A DNA stretch of 64,000 nucleotides from Pseudocercospora fijiensis CIRAD86 (GCF_000340215.1 NW_006921554.1:62001-126000); one strand, 5' to 3'. Counted from the stretch's first letter, positions 49,940 through 63,570 are shown. Numbers and translations are program-made. The notes: generated by a model not told the origin, from the sequence alone.

Positions 49940-50030
49940 TATCCGTAGCTTCCGTTCCTGCCGCTACCTCTACGAGGTAGTTGCAAGCCACCTTATAATT
50001 TCTACTTTTTCGACAAGTTACATTATAATA
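49940..50030. repeat. Fot1-like element, left terminal inverted repeat
   Basis: Inverted match to 52638-52728. Contains an inner palindrome CTACCTC-TAC-GAGGTAG (49964-49980). Confidence 0.95.
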
Positions 50031-50086
50031 TAGGTAGATTGGCACCAAATCGAGCAAACAAGACCTATAGAATATAATAAAGACCT

Positions 50087-52564
50087 CTACATATAATATA
50101 GACTATTAGGTGGTGTTGTAGGTCTACTATATTGCTGTGTTTGCTTACTATTCTTAGGCAATGCTAGGGAAACCGGCTATAGCGAGGAAACTAGCAATAG
50201 TAGTAACGACCTAATAGGCAAGTCGCACCTACTAGATGGACCACGCAGTGGTGTAGCAGGCTGTATATGCTGCTAGACAGGTATTAGCTCATCGTCGTCA
50301 CTTAGTCTACTGCTATAATCGCTGCTATCTATTATGCTATTGTCTCTTCTGAACTGCTTTATTAAGCGCTTCTTAGCCGCCTGCCTTGCAGCAACTATAG
50401 CTTGTTGCTGTCTACGCTCTTCTTCCTTATAAGTCTAAATAATAAGCTTGTATAAGGGCTCAAGTAGACCTTCTTCTTTAGTATCCGGATCAATGTTACT
50501 ACTAGGCTTACTACCGCAGGTAAGTACGTTATAGACGGAAACTATAGTCTTCTTAGCTCCGGCGATTTTGACTGTTGTGCGTAGAATAGGAAAGACCTTA
50601 AGCGCTTCTAGTAGTAGTAGCTCGGTTAGCTTATATGTTTTTACTAACTAACCGCTAGTAGACTATAGATTATGGCCTGTTTCACGCAATAGTTAGACCT
50701 TGACTTTCGTATTAGGACGACTGTTAACGCTTACATTAAGAGCCTTGCGATAGCGCTTCTTGTAGTTAGTCTATAACGTTCTCGAGCGCCTTGCCTTATC
50801 CCTAGCCTATTGAAGTGCTGCTTGTTCGTCGTTAAACCTCCGCTTCTTAATAGCCTTCCTTGCCTTCGAAGTATATAATAGACCGCTAGCAACAATAGGC
50901 CTTAAAGAGGCCTCTTCTCGTCGTTTACGTGCTCGAGTTGCCGCCTCGGTTTAAGAGAGGTCGAAGGTTGCTTAGGCGGCTAATTGAGTGTTAACCTTAG
51001 TGTATATAAATAGCCGCCTAACTACCCCGGCGGATAGTAACGATAGAAGGCCTTCGAGCCTCTATTAGAGGAAGTTAGTATGTCTTATAGTAGTCCGCAC
51101 ACTCATTAATCCGGTCTGGCTCTCTACTGCTAGCTAAGGCACCTCTAGGTTATAGAGGCGTTAAGGAATAGTCGGCGAATAGTTATCTCCGCGGAGGTAT
51201 TCTAGGCTTCCGACTAAGTCTATAACTCGGTCTATATAGTCGATAGCAAGCGCGTCTAATCGTTCGCGCTTCTGCTAATATTGTATAGTATTACTAGCGT
51301 TGTATTCGAGCCTAAGGAACTCTATAGCGCGCTCCGGATCGTACGGAAAGAGACCTGTCTTACGGAAAGAGGATTTGATGCTACTCGGCTTAAAGGTATT
51401 AGTTCGAATAGAGTCGATTGCGGCTATAAACTCGGTCACGCTAAACTGTGTACAACTAGTGCATATAGCGTCTATTACAGCTTGCTTATGATAGTGTTTG
51501 AATGGCTAGAATAGGACTATATCTAGTAGTTGAAGGAAGTGTAAAGTGTAAGCTAGTAGGCCGAAGACTACTATCTTGTAAGACTATGCAAATTCCAAGA
51601 ACTCCTAGAAGTCGTAAGAGCTATAATTATCGCATATTAGTATGCGCTATTGGTCCTAGTTGGCTATATATCGTTTCGAATACTTATAGAAGTGCTGAAT
51701 GTAGTAATAGGCCGAGTTGTCGTTTAAATACCTACTTTCTATTACATTAACTAGGGTCGAGCCGGACAGGTTAGTAAACTATCGTTCTTATAACACCTTG
51801 CTAGCAGCGATTAATATAGGCGGTATATAGTCACCTGCGGTATTAACTGATTTAATAGAGGTTATGTGCTTCCGGTTGGTCTTAGACGCGCTCTAAGAGC
51901 GACGTTTTAGGTCTATTGTAACGACGTATTCCTTGCCTCTAATGCTAATCCGGAAACTAGTCTCGTCGAAGTTCTATATAAGACGTGGATTAGCAATCTT
52001 ATAGTATGCCATTGTCTATTGTAGCCGTGTATACTATCGTCTTATTTGATTAGGTTTATAAGCCTCCTTCCTTGCTATTTCAATCGGCTTCTACAACACC
52101 TAGTAAAGCCTGTATTCCTTTATAAACCTCTTCGTCTAGCGCCTATCGACTAAAGGTAGATTAAGTAGATCTATAGCATTGCGAAGAAGGATTTCGTTAG
52201 CAATGCAGTGTAATAGCCGTATAGGTATATCTAGGCCTATAACCTCGCGTCTACGGTAGTATTCGAGGAGGGCTGCTTACTAAGTAGGCTTCATCTTTAT
52301 GTTTAGTAGCTGTCGCTTAGTCAGCGCACTACGACTACTACGACGACCTATAGCATTCAGATATCGAAAGCGAAGCTTCTAATAGCTAACGTGCTCGTCG
52401 GTAGACTATTGTTTAATGTTAGGTACGTAATCGTCGTAGTCTTAGTAGAAGGATAGTATCTTATCTAAAACCGCCTAAATGCGGGCTTCTTCGTGCGCGT
52501 ATAGCGTTAGTTTAGCGACAGGGCGGCGTATACGCGCACTAGCGGTGTTATAGACTCGAGGCAT
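50087..52564 (-). pseudogene. Fot1/pogo-type DDE transposase, mildly RIP-mutated
   Basis: An ATG at 52564 (minus strand) opens a frame of 826 codons to TAG at 50087, with scattered TAG/TAA stops at Gln/Trp positions. The N-terminal third (MPRVYNTASARIRRPVA onward) is basic, as expected of the DNA-binding HTH/CENP-B part. The DDE catalytic domain follows: NFDETSF (first Asp, about 51965), ICDNYSSYDF (second, about 51640, where DGHSSH-type is usual in the family), and LLDIVLF then PFKHYHKQAV (third, about 51510). The long Lys/Arg-rich tail (about 51000-50300) is typical in length for long Fot1-like proteins. Transposase cuts and pastes the element at TA sites. The exact C-terminus is uncertain because the final TAG may itself be a mutated codon. 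The plus-strand reading frames at 51281-51750 are antisense shadows. Confidence 0.85.
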
Positions 52565-52637
52565 TATTAGAAATTCGATAAGTACGTAGTAAAGCGATTA
52601 GGAAAGCGAAATAGTAGTTACAATAGTAGTATAGTTG

Positions 52638-52728
52638 TATTATAATCTAACTTATCGAAAAAGTGGAAATTATAAGGTAGCTTGCAACTACCTCGTAGAG
52701 GTAGCGGTAGGAACGGAAGCTACGGATA
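52638..52728. repeat. Fot1-like element, right terminal inverted repeat
   Basis: Inverted match to 49940-50030, with the same inner palindrome. Confidence 0.95.
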
Positions 52729-54560
52729 GATCGGCTAGAGCGGCGGCGGCGGTACTAAAGGCAGAGATATTAGTATTTAGGCGATTACTATAGCCTTAAG
52801 CGTAGCGGATAAGCTCTAAATAGATAGTATCGGAGTAGACGTAATTACTACCGTAGAAGCGATATAGTCCTTCGTAGCGGCGACGATCTCTCTCTTCGAG
52901 CGTTATATAGCGACGATTACCCTAACCCTAACCCTAACCCTAACCCTAACCCTAAGTAGCGGAGAGGTCTATAGCGTCTAGGTTACGGACAGTCGTAGTC
53001 GTAGTAGTAGTAGTACTGTTACTATTCGCCGAGGTAAACTATTCTTAGTTATTACGTAGAATAGTATATCCTTATAGAGGGTATCCGTTACTAGAGCCGC
53101 TAGCGTTATTACTATAGCTACGGCTAGTATTAGGGCCTTAGTTAGCGGTACTACTAGATCCTAGCTTAGTATTATTACGATTGCTTTCTATATAGTACTA
53201 ATAGAGCCGGTTATCGATAATAGTTAGTCGGCGATAGAGTAACGAAAAGTTAGTAGGCTTATTATATATATTACTAAGCGCTACCTTTAATTTAGAAGAC
53301 AAGCTATACTTAAGGGCGTTAACTTAAGCTCGGCCTTTATAACTAAGTAAGGCGTTAAGTCGATTAAACTCTATAAGATAGTAAGTAAATTCCTTATTCT
53401 TCTACTTTAAGTTATCTATCTTATAGCTAGTAGTAGCGACCTCGTTAGGGTTACTAAAGGCGTTAACTAGTAGGTTACGGAAGTCGTTAAGGTCGTTAAA
53501 GTCTATAATTACGCTATATTCGTCGTAACGGACGTATAGTTAGACTATAGAACGGGCCTTGCCGGTAGTACGACTATACGTATATATTAGTTAGTCCTAT
53601 AGCGTTAGAAAGCGATTATTATTAATTGTTAACTTAATCGTAAGCTTAGTAAGGAAGGGTTTTAGCTTTTTACGGTCTCTATCGTATTTCTCGGGGTCTA
53701 GATACTTCTCGCTCTTACTATATCTAGTATAGTTATTATTATCGTCGATACTACGGTTAAATCGAGAACGTCGGAGAGGCTTAGGTTAGTCGCGAAAAGT
53801 AAAGAGGTCGAGAGGTCGACGGAATAGAGGTCGGCTATTATCTAATATAAGTCCTCGACCGATTAGATTATATAATAAAGACGCTTCGGCGTCGCGACGA
53901 GCGTAAGCGGCTTATTTACTAGCTCGTCGGGCGATATCTTCTATAGAAGACTATTATTATTATAGGCGAGCGACCTACTAAGCTAGGTTATTACGCTACT
54001 ATTACGTAATAACTAAGGAGTTGCGTACTAAATCGGCGGTTCGACGCTAGTATTCTACTTTAGTCTAAGCCTATACTAGCTCGCTATTAAGATAAGTATT
54101 AGTCTTATAATAAGCTTATTATACCTATTCTAGTATCTCTACCTCTTACTAGTATTGCTAACGAAGTGTAGCTACTAACTAATATAGCTTAGTTATACGC
54201 TAGAAGATATATTTAGTAGCCTCCTACTCGTTTACCCTATTAAAGAACTAATAGAAGTCTTAGAGGCTGCTAGGTAGCGGCTATCGTAGTACGCTATCGA
54301 TATCGGCGAGACTAGGTCGTAGACCTTGCGGTAGTTATAGTAGTTCTAGTGCACCGTTTAACGGGGCCCTAGCTATTTCTATATAGTTAGGCGTATTCGT
54401 ATATTCCGAGCCGCTACCGCGATCGGTAGGCAGTCTTAAAGGATCTATAGCGAATCGGCGGTATACTACGGTCGGGTAGCTTACTATACCTAATATAGAT
54501 TAGTATATAGGTCTATTAGCACTATCGTATAATAGGGAGTATAAAAGGGCGATAGCGATC
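52729..54560 (-). pseudogene. Element F gag, RIP-degraded
   Basis: Minus-strand frame with a capsid-like region (about 53520-53280: FRNLLVNAF, EFTYYLIEFNRLNALL, YNKPTNFSLLYRRLTIIDNRLY). A Ser/Asn-rich linker and a short poly-Thr run follow (about 53015), then an AIDLSAT segment that also occurs in E gag. Next comes a six-unit telomere-type array (52955-52920), then a charged segment and a degraded zinc-knuckle-like YRFYGSN (about 52865). The Fot1-like insertion at 52728 cuts it off from the protease part, which resumes at 49939. The array sits between blocks that are nearly adjacent in E gag, so it is an insertion relative to E. Confidence 0.7.
52920..52955 (-). repeat. Six-unit CCCTAA (telomere-type) array in element F gag
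   Basis: Six perfect CCCTAA units. In the minus-strand gag frame they read as TAG-GGT (stop-Gly) repeats, not Leu-Gly as in pol. Confidence 0.95.
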
Positions 54561-54640
54561 GCCGGCGGCGTAATTCCTTATATAAGCGTACGCGATAGTA
54601 CCTATAACGTTATCGTAGGTAATAAAGGAACTCGTTATTC

Positions 54641-54816
54641 TATTAAGATATTAATTAAATAGCTATCTAAATTAATAACGAGTTAAAGAAGAAAGAGAGA
54701 AAGGTTCTCTCGTAGAAGAGGCTTTTATCTACTCGGCGGATGCCTTAGGCATCAAGTTATATAACCTTTAGTTACGTAACCTCGAATTGTATATACAAGT
54801 CGCTAAGATCGTAACA
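54641..54816 (-). repeat. Element F LTR (5' in its own orientation)
   Basis: 176 bp, partner of 45341-45516; ends in an intact CA before the target duplication ACTAC. Confidence 0.95.
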
Positions 54817-56230
<1,414 letters not shown>

Positions 56231-56299
56231 AAGGACCCGATAAGAAGTCTAAGAAGAAACGGAAGAAGAAGAAGCTAAGAATACCTAAACTATTACTTA

Positions 56300-59200
56300 T
56301 AAGGTTAGTATTATTATCCGACCTATAGCTAGGTAAGGATTATAAATACCTTGTCTTGCCCTATATACTATCTTTACTATATACTACTATATCTAATTTC
56401 TTTAGCAAGTATAGAGTTACCTAGTATTTATAATACACAATCGATTCCGGTTATACAAGCTTCTCTTTTATAAATACTTCTAACGCATAACGTTATAACC
56501 TCCCTTTTATCGAGTTACTACGCCCGTAGCGACTTAATATATATAATAGCGTTTATAGTACTATCGTTACTTGTTTTACCTATATAACGATAGACGTCGA
56601 CGGTTATCGTAAATATATCGCTTTCTACCTTACTAAGCTTAGTAACTACCCGATTATCCTCGGTAAGCCCTAGCTTAATCGTTATAACCCTTATATTAAC
56701 TAGAATAGTAATGCTGTATTTCTTAAATCTGAATGTTACTACGATAGTTACAACCCTTATAGAGCTCTAGTACGAGCTGTTAGGTTATCTAACGATAATA
56801 TACCGAGAATAGTATATTAGTAGTCGAGCCTATATCGACTAAACTATTATTCTACTAACCGCTACCGAGACTATATAACGAGGAAGATAATCTCGTTAAT
56901 AAGCTTAAGACTAATACACGCCGCTACACTAGCAAACGCGAAAGCAATACGATACCGCTACTAAGGTACTAACCTACCGCTTACTAAGCGGTTACCGATA
57001 TTACGGATATTATACTATATATACCTAGTATACCTCCGTCGACCGCGATCTCTAGTAAGATTAAAGAAATAAACTTTAGTATTATTAGCGCTACTATATT
57101 CGACTTTAATAGTAAGAAGAAGAATATATATCTATACCCTCGCTCTAGAATATCGAATAAGCTATAGTAGCGAAAAAGAATATCGACCCTACTAAGAAAG
57201 TACTACTATACTATTATAACTAGCTATATATATTCTCGAAGTAGGAGGCTAGTAAGCTACTACCGTACTATCTATATAACTATAAGATCGAATTAAAAGA
57301 TAGTATATACCCTCCTTATAGACTATTATACTCGATAAGCTATAAGGAACTAGAAATCCTTTATAAATATATATAGGATAATCTCGTAAAAGGATTTATT
57401 CGAGCCTCGAAGTCCCTTACGTCGTCGCTAGTATTATTTATTAAAAAGCTAGGCGGCGGGCTCCGATTATATATCTACTATAGGAAGCTAAACGACCTTA
57501 CTATTAAGAATAGATGCTCCCTACTACTTATCTCTAAGATACCCGACCGACTAAGTAAAGTAGTCGTTTATACTAAGCTCGATATTATATCTATCTTTAA
57601 TTATTATTATATTACTAAAGGTTACGAATAAAAGACTATCCCTAATACTCGATATAGGCTATACGAATACTTAGTTATATCCTTTAGAGTCCCTAACGTA
57701 TCTTCTACTTTCTAGAACTATATTAATAATACGCTTTATAAATACCTCGACGTCTTCTATATAGCCTACTTTAATAATATTTTTATCTACTTCGAGTCGA
57801 TATAAGAATACTAGTAGCATATATAATAAGTCCTTTAGCGATTAAGCGAATTTAGCCTATAGGCTAATAGTAGTAAAAGCAAATTCGAAGTAGATACTAT
57901 AAAGTATCTCGGACCTATTATCTCTACTAAAGATATTTATATAAATAACGAGAAACTATCCGCTATTTACGACTAGCCTATACTATATAACGTAAAGGAT
58001 ATATAGGCCTTTCTAGGGTTTACTAACTTCTACTATAGGTTTATACGTAACTTCTCGAAGCTTACTAAACTGCTTACTAAGCTTACTAAGAAGGACAATA
58101 CAACCTTTATATAGACTAACTATTACTAAGAGTCCTTCGAACGCCTTTACGATAGCCCTAGCACTCGTATACTACGATACTATATTACTAATTATAATCG
58201 AAATAAATACTTCGGATTTTATTATAGCTAGTATTCTATCTAAGTTATAGAGTAAAGAATAGAAGCCGGTTGCTTTCTTCTTATATAAGATAAGTCCCGC
58301 CGAGTATAACTATAGGATCTATAATAAAGAGCTACTTATAATTATATAGATATATAAATAGTAGCGATTCGATCTTAAAAAACGACCTATTTTAAATCCT
58401 ATATATATTATTACCGACTACTATAATCTAGAGTAGTATATAACGACTAAATAGCTTAATCGGTATTAGGCCTACTAGAGTAAATTTTTAAGTAGATTTA
58501 ACTTTTAAATTATATATTAATCTAGTAGATAAGATACTAAACTAGACCTTTTCACTTATAAATTAGCTAATCTTTTATAGCTAGATAGTCCTCGCTCTAC
58601 TATATAATATCGTACTATATTAAAGCCTTATAACCTCGACCGAGCCCTCTAAACCTCCGCTATAGACCTCGTAATAACCGATTTCGAAGTGCCCTTAGGG
58701 TTAGGGTTAGGGTTAGGGTTTTACTATAAGGTAAATAAAGCTATTTCTTAAAGAATTAGACAATTTAGTACTTGTTAGGGTTCGGAGTCTTATACTAATT
58801 ACGTATACGACAATTACGTTAATAACGATCTCGAAGTAGCCTATATTAATCTAAATAACGACGATATTCTATTTGTAGTAACCCGTTACTTTACCGCTAA
58901 AACGCGTACTAATCCTCGCTCGATTACTAATACAATCGCTAAGGCTTTACCTAAAGATAAGTTATTTAAAGAGGTAAGAAGTACGCTTACTAATTCTTTA
59001 ATATATAACGACCTTCTAATATAACTAAGCGAGTATCGAATAGAAAATAAAGACTTATACTATCGTAAATATCTCTATATATCTCCGACTAGTAAGATCT
59101 ATATCGCTCTTCTATAGTAATATTATAACTATATAATAGCTAGATATCTAGGTAGAAATAAGATATTTGTACTACTTAACTATAACTACTACTAGCTAAA

Positions 59201-60540
59201 GATACAAGAAGACGTTAACCGGTATATAGGTAATTACTATGCCTGTATTTATGCTAAGTCTTCGAGGTAGGTATAATATAGTCTACTAGGATCTCTTTCT
59301 GTACTAGCTAGATAGTAGTAGTATTCTACTATCGACTTTATAACTAGCCTTTCGCTTAGTAATAGCTATAATACTATTCTCGTCGTTATCGATAAGCTTA
59401 CTAAGATAAGATGTCTTATCGCTATAGTGTGTAAAGATAAGAAATCTAACGATATTATAGTCGCTAAAGCCGTCTTATAACACATCTAGAAGCTTTATAG
59501 AATATCCAAACCTACTACCTCTAATCGCAGATCGCAGCCTATATCGCTATTCTAGAAGCATCTTTACAAGCGTCTAAAGATATAACACAACTTATCTACT
59601 ATACGATATCCTAAGACTAATAGTTAAACTAAAAGGTTTAATTTCGTTATAGAGGCCTATCTCTATATCTACGTTAATTATTAGCAAGACAACGAGTCTT
59701 AATAGCTTCTACTCGTAGAGTTTATAGCGAATAACGCGCCTTCTAATGCTACTAGTATCTTACCCTTCTGTATCTACTATAGTTATAACCTGCGTCTCGG
59801 ACTTAAATAAGATCTATATAGGCCTGTTATCGATAGTAATATAGAAGAATAGACTAGGATTCTTTATAAACTAGAAATATATCTGTCTGGCTAGATTAGA
59901 TATACTAACGCTTATATAGAAGAGTCCGCGAATACTTATCGTCGACCTATATCTATATATAAGGTTAGTAACTATATCTTCCTATTATTAAAGGGATTAA
60001 TAATATAACGACTAAGCCTTAAATTAGATAACCGATATAGCGGACTGTATCTGATTATTAAGATTATATCGCTATATACTTACTAAGTTAAACTACCTAT
60101 TTTAATATATATTTACGACGTCTCCTATATATTACTTCTAATACCGATAAGTAATAAGATACTTTTATCTAAATAGTCGATAGATCTACCGCTATCTATA
60201 GAAGTTAAGGATAACGAATACGCCGACTCTAAGTACTACGAAGTAGAAGCTATTATCGACTCGAAATATAATAAGCGCTTACGTAAGTTTAAATACTTAG
60301 TAAAATAGCTCGGTTATAATAGATCTAACTAGCGATTAGTCGATAATATCGCTAGTATATTAGAAGCCGTTACTAAGTTTTATACACATTATCCTAATAA
60401 GCCTATACTATCGGAAGAGCCCGAGAAGATTACTATACTAATACGACGAAGCTTACGTAAGCGAACTACTATAGCGATACTAGATGCGACTATATCGCTA
60501 TATAACTACGCTATACCTATAACCTAGTATTAGATTTATA
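56300..60540 (+). pseudogene. E2 pol: protease, RT, RNase H, telomere-type module, integrase, chromodomain
   Basis: Same order as E1 pol, more degraded: protease (about 56420-56680), RT (about 57300-58080) with its catalytic motif reduced to FNN near 57770, and RNase H (about 58270-58370). The telomere-type module is at 58695-58830, then the integrase zinc-binding region and core (about 59050-59900; VIDKLTKIRCLIA near 59385). A chromodomain relic lies at about 60230-60420 (YYEVEAIID, KFKYLVK). Some small deletions relative to E1 occur, for example near 58140. Stops are TAG/TAA. Confidence 0.8.
58695..58830 (+). repeat. Telomere-type module, copy in E2 pol
   Basis: Four TTAGGG units (58695-58718) then a core with GTAAATAAAGCTATTTCTTA, at the same place as in E1 and in the same pol frame. 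Confidence 0.9.
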
Positions 60541-60628
60541 TACTATACCTACTTTAACTAGCTAACTAGCTATCTATAATAACTAATTAGATAGCGCTAA
60601 GGATAGCTCTTACCGGAAGAAAGGCTAC

Positions 60629-60789
60629 TATTACGGATCGTAGCTAGTATATAAATAGTAGCGTAAAAGTTAATACCTAAGATATCGATACGAGTATATA
60701 AGTAGCCTACTTCCTCGAGTCCTTCCTTTCTTTCTTTTTTATACTTTATTAGTCTAGATATTAAGTAAATATACTTCTTTATCTTAATA
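60629..60789 (+). repeat. E2 3' LTR, truncated
   Basis: Matches the first 161 bp of the E LTR, ending in ATCTTAATA; the remaining 108 bp are absent and unrelated sequence follows. Preceded by the purine run GGAAGAAAGG. Confidence 0.9.
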
Positions 60790-62560
60790 TACTAGACTTT
60801 AGAATACTATATAAGAGCTTATTACTACAAATAAAGGGACTAAAAAAAGTAACGAGATACTATACGTTAATCTATTTATAGGCGTAGTCTTAGGGCCTAA
60901 TACTATAGATAATAAGGGCTAGGAATAGATTAAGTATAGCGAAAGAGACGAGGCGCTAGTAAAGGTCTAAGGTATAAGTCCTATTAATCTAGATAATTAT
61001 CGTTAAAGCTACTACGAAAAGCTTACGAAGATTAGAATTTAGGCTAGTTGTCTTTATATCCTCGATATAGAGTAGAGATTTCTTTATAGATATTAGAGGA
61101 ACGCCTTTACGAGTATAAAGGAAAAATTTCTTACGATTAATAAAATTGAGGCTAGGTATCTAAAGGCGGCGAAGATATTACTAGAGGTAGAGGACGTAAA
61201 AGTAAGTGTTTTATAGCTAGTAGCTATAGCTAGCGTTTGTAGCCGGTAGATACTAATAGTCGAATAGAAAGCGATTTCTAGAGAAAGAGTACTATTACTA
61301 TATAAAATCTTTACTCTAGCAGAGAGGCCTTATATCCGGAATCTAAGCTACTAGTAGGATAGTTTCCTATTAGATTTCTCTTAACCTCTATATAAGGTTC
61401 CTAGTAATTACCTACTTTAGTAATATAGCTTTATCTCGACTACTCTATAGATACCTAACGAAGCCCGTTCGCTCTTTAAGATCTTTACTAAGAAGTAGAG
61501 GGAGTTCGCAAAGTAGGATTAGTTAAAGGAGGTATTAGTTAGATACCGGTTTCGTAGTTAGACTTAGGCCGAGTATTGCTTAGTAAGTGTCTTACGCTAA
61601 AGGAGGAAGGATTAAGACTAAAATCAAGCTCGATTGCTATAGTAGCTCTATTCCGTTAGTAGGAGAGAACCGTCGTATAGAAGGGAAAAATTAGGTAGTT
61701 AGAGTAGCTAAGATAGCTAAGAAATAAAAAAAGATAGCTATATACTTACTGTCTAGCTATTCCTAGCGATACGATATTAGATAAGAAAGGGTCTTTCCCT
61801 ATAATTACTAGTATATATCTACTACTCTTAACCTTTCCGTATAAAGCTTTAAAATATACCGAGCGATATTATATATATACTAGGCGCTATACTAGGAAGG
61901 GTAACTACGAGACGATAGGCGAGATAGTCTAGTATACGAACTAGATTATAATAACGTCGAGACGAGGCTATATACTTACCTTCGAGCCTATCGAGTACTA
62001 GATAACGATTAAGGCTAGATTTATAGTCTTCGTATCCTAGTAGTAGGATTTCGTTATAGGATACTACCGTCTAGTCCTTATCTTTATAGAGTCTAAGAAG
62101 AAGGTTATTCGGGGAGATACGAATATTAAGTATTAACCCGGATATCTTCGAAAAGGCTAGCTAGGCCTATCTTTAGAAACCCGAGTAAACCGAGTAGTTT
62201 AATTAATAGATCTATAAGATATAGTTCCCTTTTTACTTACGTTTAAGGGAGTATAAACTACGGAAGTACTCGATACGATAGGGTAGTAAGGATAGAACGG
62301 ATATATTCTATAAATTTTTTATAAAGGGGATATTATAGTATAATACGAGTTTGTATCTAATAGGTTAACTAGTAATTATCTATAAATTCTATACTTTAAT
62401 CTTAAAATACCTAAAACTAGAGGATAGGAATTTATCGCCTACTAACTATCTCTATTCTAAACGATATCGAGAATCTTAAAGGGAGGTAAGGGTTAAGATA
62501 GATTCGGCGTTCGAGAAAGAGGTACGTCTTCTAAATATACCGGCCGTAGCTAGACCCCGC
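60790..62560 (+). other. Unassigned coding-like sequence
   Basis: More than one plus-strand frame reads for long distances with only TAG/TAA stops. One contains YIRNLSYQQDSFLLDFSQPLY-type text near 61330, read with stops as Gln, and SLFKIFTKK. No family was recognised and the coding frame is undecided. RIP is strong. Confidence 0.35.
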
Positions 62561-62730
62561 AGTAGTTCGGGTTGGTTTAGTTTGGTTTACTAAGCCGAAA
62601 CTCTAGTTTGGTTTGGGTTGGTTTACTAAGCAACTATATAAGTAGCTGGTTCGAACTATATAATTTATCGGTTTTTAAGAAGTGTACGAATGTATACGTA
62701 GCTTTAAGCAAGCCCTTTATAAGACTTAGC

Positions 62731-62754
62731 AGTGTAGCCGGCAGCGTAGCCGGC
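62731..62754 (+). repeat. GTAGCCGGCAGC repeat cluster 1 (two units)
   Basis: Two units followed by ATTTTTAGTCCTTAGTACTT, which is also found after cluster 2. Confidence 0.9.
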
Positions 62755-62894
62755 ATTTTTAGTCCTTAGTACTTATAGAATTTTCGAATCCTACTTAGGC
62801 TACGTAGTTGTATAAAGGTACTTATATAACCTCAAATCTATAGACAATCAGCTAAGGGCACTAACTAATTAAAAGTATATACACATATATATAA

Positions 62895-62975
62895 GGCATT
62901 ATAGTTTAGTTCGGAAACTGTACTCCTTAGGTATGAATTTCATCCTTTCGTTTACGGTTCAATTCCCTAACTGCT
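62895..62975 (+). tRNA. tRNA-like segment, possibly a tRNA pseudogene or SINE head
   Basis: A box B match GGTTCAATTCC (62956-62966) lies at suitable distance from a box A-like TAGTTTAGTTCGG (62902-62914). The D arm pairs perfectly (GTTT with AAAC) and the T arm in four of five positions. The acceptor stem pairs poorly and no convincing anticodon stem was found, so it is unlikely to be a working tRNA. Confidence 0.3.
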
Positions 62976-63430
62976 TAGTAGAATGTCTTTATCTAGATCT
63001 AGGCAGAACTTATCGATTTCCCTAGAAGTCCTCCTCCTTAAGAAGTTTATACACTTTCCTACCGAACTATTCGACAATATTAAGTACTAGGATAGCTCCT
63101 CCCTCGGTATCGGTATAGTATATAAAAGAGCTATAAGGCAGCTCTATAGAACGTTCTACTAGTTACTCGCTATACTAAGGCCGAATGCTAGTTCGTTCCT
63201 TAGAACTCTTAGTTATTTAGGAGATATAAAGGGTAGGGCAGGTAGTAACTTCGTATTGTATAAGGAGGTAGAGGCTGCTATAGAAGAGGCCTTTAACCTG
63301 TAGAAGATAGTAAAAGATATAGAGGCAGCTACAGGTCTAGGTACCTAGTTGAATTTTTAGTAGGTAGAGTATAAGGATATTTAGAGGGAGTATTAGGTAG
63401 AGTTGCGAAGGCAGGTATATAATATACTCT

Positions 63431-63501
63431 AGAAAACAGGGATAGTGCCTATAACTATAACTATTAGGCTCTTCAACCTTCCTTATTTTTCCCTGTTTTC
63501 T
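63431..63501. repeat. 12-bp perfect inverted repeat
   Basis: AGAAAACAGGGA (63431-63442) pairs with TCCCTGTTTTCT (63490-63501), 47 bp apart. Confidence 0.9.
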
Positions 63502-63570
63502 TTTTATAAAAATCTAAACTAATACAAATCAACCGGAATGTCTATCTTCTTTTAGTTCTTTAAAAAACCT

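Larger units (their letters stand above)
49940..52728 (-). mobile_element. Fot1/pogo-type (Tc1-mariner superfamily) DNA transposon nested in element F
   Basis: About 91-bp terminal inverted repeats (49940-50030 and 52638-52728) match with about six differences. They enclose a single transposase gene on the minus strand. The outermost bases are TA on both sides, the target duplication of this superfamily; joining the flanks restores the F reading frame through GATCTACCT. CA and TG dinucleotides are frequent here, unlike the surroundings, so the copy is less RIP-mutated and probably the youngest insertion of its stack. Confidence 0.9.
45341..54816 (-). mobile_element. Element F: complete chromodomain gypsy element nested in E2 gag
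   Basis: 176-bp LTRs at 45341-45516 and 54641-54816 begin TATTAAGAT (TG to TA) and end GTAATA / GTAACA. ACTAC flanks both sides (45336-45340 and 54817-54821). Coding strand is minus, opposite to E2. Domain order on the minus strand: gag, protease, RT, RNase H, telomere-type module, integrase, chromodomain. A Fot1-like transposon (49940-52728) sits between the gag and protease parts. One end (CA at 54815-54816) escaped RIP. Confidence 0.95.

Noticed and set aside
51281..51750. Three overlapping plus-strand frames
   Set aside because: All are antisense to the Fot1-like transposase catalytic domain; they stay open because that region has fewer RIP-made stops.
62895..62975. Functional tRNA gene
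   Set aside because: Acceptor stem does not pair and no clear anticodon arm; kept only as a low-confidence tRNA-like segment.
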